The notes below the pieces were generated by a model. It saw nothing but the letters and a program-made list of their open reading frames with translations. It did no database searches and was not told the DNA's origin. A DNA stretch of 9,001 nt from Fidelibacterota bacterium (lineage in GTDB: Bacteria > Marinisomatota > Marinisomatia > Marinisomatales > UBA1611): the NCBI GenBank assembly GCA_002694025.1, contig NZKX01000064.1, forward strand, positions 1 to 9,001, read 5' to 3'. This document shows, piece after piece, positions 6,491 through 9,001 of this stretch. Both the position numbers and the translations under genes were made by a program. How positions within the stretch are numbered: position 1 is the first letter of the stretch; the number at the start of each line of letters is the position of its first letter.

Positions 6491-7012
6491 ATGAACTTTT
6501 CAAAAAAACTTAAATTAAAATTTTCAGCTGATCATATAAATAATAGAGTTAAGAAAATAGGCCGTCAGCTTTCTATTCACTACAAAAATAAGAATCCTAT
6601 TTTTGTTGGAATTTTGAATGGAAGTTTTATTTTTATGTCTGATTTAATTAGAGAAATATCAGTAGAATGTGAAATATGCTTTATTCAATTAAAAAGTTAC
6701 GATGGGAAACGTTCTACTGGGACCGTTGAAGTTTTGAAGGACCTTGATATTAATTTAAATAATAGGCATATTGTTATTGTTGAAGATATTATTGATTCGG
6801 GTACTACTTTAAAATTTCTTTTAAATACATTTGAACAAAAATCGGTAAAATCATTAAGTATTGTGTCCCTATTAGTTAAAAAAACAAATAAACCTTTTAA
6901 TTTTAAAATTGATCATATTGGTTTTGAAATTTCTCAGGAATTTGTTGTAGGATATGGGTTAGATTTTAACAATAAATTTAGGCATTTAGATAGCATTTAT
7001 ATTTTAGAATAA
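6491..7012 (+). CDS. hpt: Hypoxanthine(-guanine) phosphoribosyltransferase
   Basis: Hpt is a cytoplasmic purine-salvage enzyme that converts hypoxanthine (and often guanine) plus PRPP to IMP (GMP). The 173-residue length is normal for the bacterial family. The PRPP-binding signature VIVEDIIDSGTTL is at 95-107, with Asp-Ser-Gly-Thr-Thr forming the 5'-phosphate loop. VGILNGSFIFMSDLIR (39-54) carries the pyrophosphate-loop region, and LKSYDGKRSTG (67-77) is the flexible active-site loop with its conserved Ser-Tyr. FVVGYGLDFNNKFRHL (151-166) is the purine-side C-terminal motif, close to the common VVGYGLDYxxxYRNLP. The ATG lies 6 bases after the tilS stop without a good Shine-Dalgarno, so translation is probably coupled to tilS. 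The adjacent tilS-hpt-ftsH order is widely conserved in bacteria and supports the call. A 161-base gap separates it from ftsH. Confidence 0.96.
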   Translation: MNFSKKLKLKFSADHINNRVKKIGRQLSIHYKNKNPIFVGILNGSFIFMSDLIREISVECEICFIQLKSYDGKRSTGTVEVLKDLDINLNNRHIVIVEDIIDSGTTLKFLLNTFEQKSVKSLSIVSLLVKKTNKPFNFKIDHIGFEISQEFVVGYGLDFNNKFRHLDSIYILE

Positions 7013-7117
7013 GTTTTTAATTAATATTGCGCTAAAATTATTTTATTAATTGGGACTTAAAAGCGTTTATGTTTTTATCTTGTGTTTTTTTCTGCCAAAA
7101 TAAACTATTTAAACATT

Positions 7118-7126
7118 TGGTATGAT
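7118..7126 (+). promoter_or_regulatory. Candidate extended -10 promoter for ftsH
   Basis: TGGTATGAT matches the extended -10 consensus TGnTATAAT at all but one base. No convincing -35 hexamer lies 16-18 bases upstream (the sequence there is A-rich), which extended -10 promoters can tolerate. The predicted transcript would start near 7132-7134 and carry a leader of about 40 bases to the ftsH ATG, consistent with ftsH having its own promoter inside the 161-base gap after hpt. Confidence 0.4.
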
Positions 7127-7163
7127 AGTTGTATGAATTTTTTTGGTAAAATAATTAGTTCTT

Positions 7164-7167
7164 GGAG
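7164..7167 (+). promoter_or_regulatory. Shine-Dalgarno sequence of ftsH
   Basis: GGAG sits six bases before the ATG at 7174. It is the only clear purine-rich ribosome-binding site before a gene in this window and fixes the ftsH start. Confidence 0.65.
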
Positions 7168-7173
7168 TTATTT

Positions 7174-9001
7174 ATGGACAAAAAATTTAAAACTAATAAA
7201 GTAAGCAAAAATCAAAATAATAATAGTTCTAAGTCAAATAATGGTTTCGAGCCCGACAATTTTGATTGGAAAAGGGCAGGGAAAACTAGTTTTATTTGGA
7301 TTGCTATTATATTTGGTGCAGTATATGTGTCTGGATTACTAACCGATGTAGGGAAAAAGGAATTAGAGATTGAATACACAGAATATAAACAATATTTAGA
7401 AAATGGAGATATTGCTAAAGGTGTTATAATGGGAGATGTCTTCCATGGCGAATTTAAAGAATCTAAATCTATTGATGCTCCATATGGAAATAAAATTGAT
7501 AATGTATTACATTTCAAACTAACCTTGCCTTTTATAGACCGAGATATCATAGAGGATTGGGATCAAGCAGGAATACAATATACATTCAAAGATAAAACAA
7601 TTGATTGGACTGGTTACCTACTCAATATGTTACCATGGATTTTGCTAATTGGTTTTTGGTTTTTCATGATTAGGCGTATGCAGGGTGGTGCTGGTGGTGT
7701 TGGTAGTATTTTCAAATTTGGAAAAAGCAGGGCGGCTTTGTGGACTTCAGATCAACCCAGAGTAACTTTTAAGGATGTGGCTGGTTGCGAAGAAGCTAAA
7801 GAAGAATTAAAAGAAGTAATTGACTTTCTAAAAAACCCAAAAAGGTTCCAAAAACTAGGTGCAACAGTGCCTAAAGGTGCTCTGCTAGTAGGTCCTCCCG
7901 GAACTGGAAAAACATTACTTGCCCGAGCAGTTGCTGGAGAAGCTGCTGTACCTTTTTACAGTTTAAGTGGCGCAGATTTTGTTGAAATGTTTGTCGGAGT
8001 TGGAGCCTCAAGAGTGAGAGATCTTTTTGAGCAAGCAAAAAAAAGCTCTCCATGTATTATTTTTATTGATGAAATGGATGCTGTAGGTCGTCAAAGAGGT
8101 GCCGGTATTGGAGGTGGTCATGATGAAAGGGAACAGACACTAAATGCCTTATTAGTAGAAATGGATGGTTTTGACAACTCTCAAAATGTTATTGTTGTGG
8201 CTGCTACTAATAGACCAGACGTTTTAGATCCTGCTTTGTTAAGGCCCGGTAGGTTTGATAGGCAGATAGTCGTAGATGTTCCAGATATCAAAGGCAGATT
8301 AGGTATACTAAAAGTACATACTAAAAAGGTTGTTGTAAATAGAATGAAAGTCAATCTTGAAGATATTGCTAAAGGAACACCCGGTATGGTTGGAGCAGAT
8401 ATTGCTAATATCGTAAATGAAGCAGCATTATTGGCTGCCAGGAAAAGAAAAAGATCAATAGACATGACTGATTTTGAAGAGGCAAAAGACAAAGTCATGA
8501 TGGGTATTCAGAGAAAAAGTATGATTCTTTCAAAGGAAGAAAAAGAAGTCACCGCCTACCATGAAGCAGGACATGCATTAGTAGCTATTAAAACTAAAGG
8601 AGCAGACCCTGTTCATAAAATTACAATTATTCCACGAGGCCGAGCTTTGGGTGTAACTATGCAATTACCAATGGATGAAAAACATGGATACACTAAGAAC
8701 TTTGTTGAAGGTCGTCTTGCAATATTAATGGGTGGTAGAAGTGCAGAAATTCTTATTTTTGATGAAATGACAACAGGAGCAGGGAATGACATTGAGCAGG
8801 CCACTCAAATTGCCAGAAAAATGGTTACAGAGTGGGGTATGAGCGATCTGTTAGGTCCAATGACATTTGGGAAAAAAAATGAAGAGGTTTTTTTAGGGCG
8901 CGAAATTCAATCCAATAGGGATTACAGTGAAGTAACAGCCAGAATGATTGATGAAGAAATTTCGAGAATCGTACGTGATTCACAGCGCTTAGCAGATGAA
9001 A
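7174..9001 (+). CDS. ftsH: ATP-dependent zinc metalloprotease FtsH (3' end outside window)
   Basis: FtsH is a hexameric inner-membrane AAA+ protease that degrades misassembled membrane proteins and short-lived regulators. The 609 residues present contain a Lys/Asn/Ser-rich cytoplasmic tail (1-37), a first membrane segment (about 38-56) and an external domain (57-146). A second membrane segment (about 147-165) and a Gly-rich linker ([12 protein letters not shown], 169-180) follow. The AAA+ module has Walker A GPPGTGKT (240-247), pore loop MFVGVGA (272-278), Walker B IIFIDEMD (295-302) and the second region of homology [19 protein letters not shown] (344-362). The zinc site is HEAGH (463-467), with Asp539 in GAGNDI as the expected third ligand. 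All catalytic residues are intact. Only the last few tens of residues are missing at the window edge. The N-terminal tail is clearly longer than the few residues of the E. coli protein. Confidence 0.97.
   Translation, partial: MDKKFKTNKVSKNQNNNSSKSNNGFEPDNFDWKRAGKTSFIWIAIIFGAVYVSGLLTDVGKKELEIEYTEYKQYLENGDIAKGVIMGDVFHGEFKESKSIDAPYGNKIDNVLHFKLTLPFIDRDIIEDWDQAGIQYTFKDKTIDWTGYLLNMLPWILLIGFWFFMIRRMQGGAGGVGSIFKFGKSRAALWTSDQPRVTFKDVAGCEEAKEELKEVIDFLKNPKRFQKLGATVPKGALLVGPPGTGKTLLARAVAGEAAVPFYSLSGADFVEMFVGVGASRVRDLFEQAKKSSPCIIFIDEMDAVGRQRGAGIGGGHDEREQTLNALLVEMDGFDNSQNVIVVAATNRPDVLDPALLRPGRFDRQIVVDVPDIKGRLGILKVHTKKVVVNRMKVNLEDIAKGTPGMVGADIANIVNEAALLAARKRKRSIDMTDFEEAKDKVMMGIQRKSMILSKEEKEVTAYHEAGHALVAIKTKGADPVHKITIIPRGRALGVTMQLPMDEKHGYTKNFVEGRLAILMGGRSAEILIFDEMTTGAGNDIEQATQIARKMVTEWGMSDLLGPMTFGKKNEEVFLGREIQSNRDYSEVTARMIDEEISRIVRDSQRLADE

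Noticed and set aside
7019..7051. AT-only inverted repeats after hpt as an intrinsic terminator
   Set aside because: Arms (AATTAAT/ATTAATT, and TAAAAT/ATTTTA inside) contain no G or C and no T-run follows the stem; such repeats are expected by chance in this composition.
7212..7550. 112-codon open frame on the minus strand
   Set aside because: It lies wholly opposite the ftsH N-terminal region, which has clear membrane segments and a good start; no recognisable motif or ribosome site.
8181..8498. 105-codon open frame on the minus strand
   Set aside because: It is antisense to the strongly conserved AAA+ and helical lid part of ftsH; its hydrophobic look follows from the opposite-strand codons.

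Overview
The window is a strongly AT-rich bacterial chromosome segment with seven protein genes, all on the + strand and tightly packed. There are no RNA genes, mobile elements, CRISPR arrays or large repeats. Shine-Dalgarno sites are weak or absent except before ftsH, and two genes begin with TTG. The gene content (tilS-hpt-ftsH, a long FtsH N-terminal tail, split B12 acyl-CoA mutase) fits an uncultivated low-GC, probably marine bacterium, perhaps of the Bacteroidota/Chlorobi/Marinimicrobia side of the tree. That placement is an inference from gene style, not a proof.

Left part (1-2247): the 3' end of pdxT (glutaminase subunit of pyridoxal-phosphate synthase) overlaps a complete dxs (1-deoxy-D-xylulose-5-phosphate synthase). 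Both pathways draw on glyceraldehyde 3-phosphate. An 81-bp intergenic gap follows, holding promoter-like sequence and small repeats.

Middle part (2329-5067): a two-gene unit with a 15-bp gap. The first gene is the large subunit of a coenzyme-B12 acyl-CoA mutase, without a B12-binding domain. It would usually be labelled methylmalonyl-CoA mutase, but its two substrate-selecting residues are Phe81 and Gln199. These match isobutyryl-CoA mutase rather than the Tyr/Arg pair of methylmalonyl-CoA mutase. The second gene is a divergent relative of the archaeal-type (type II) glyceraldehyde-3-phosphate dehydrogenase. It keeps the catalytic SCNT cysteine motif but has lost the first glycine of the nucleotide-binding loop. 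This pair is the most unusual part of the window.

Right part (5114-9001): a housekeeping cluster of tilS (tRNA-Ile lysidine synthetase), hpt (hypoxanthine phosphoribosyltransferase) and ftsH (membrane AAA+ zinc protease, cut by the window end). tilS-hpt-ftsH is a well-known conserved bacterial order. ftsH has its own promoter-like extended -10 and the only clear Shine-Dalgarno sequence.
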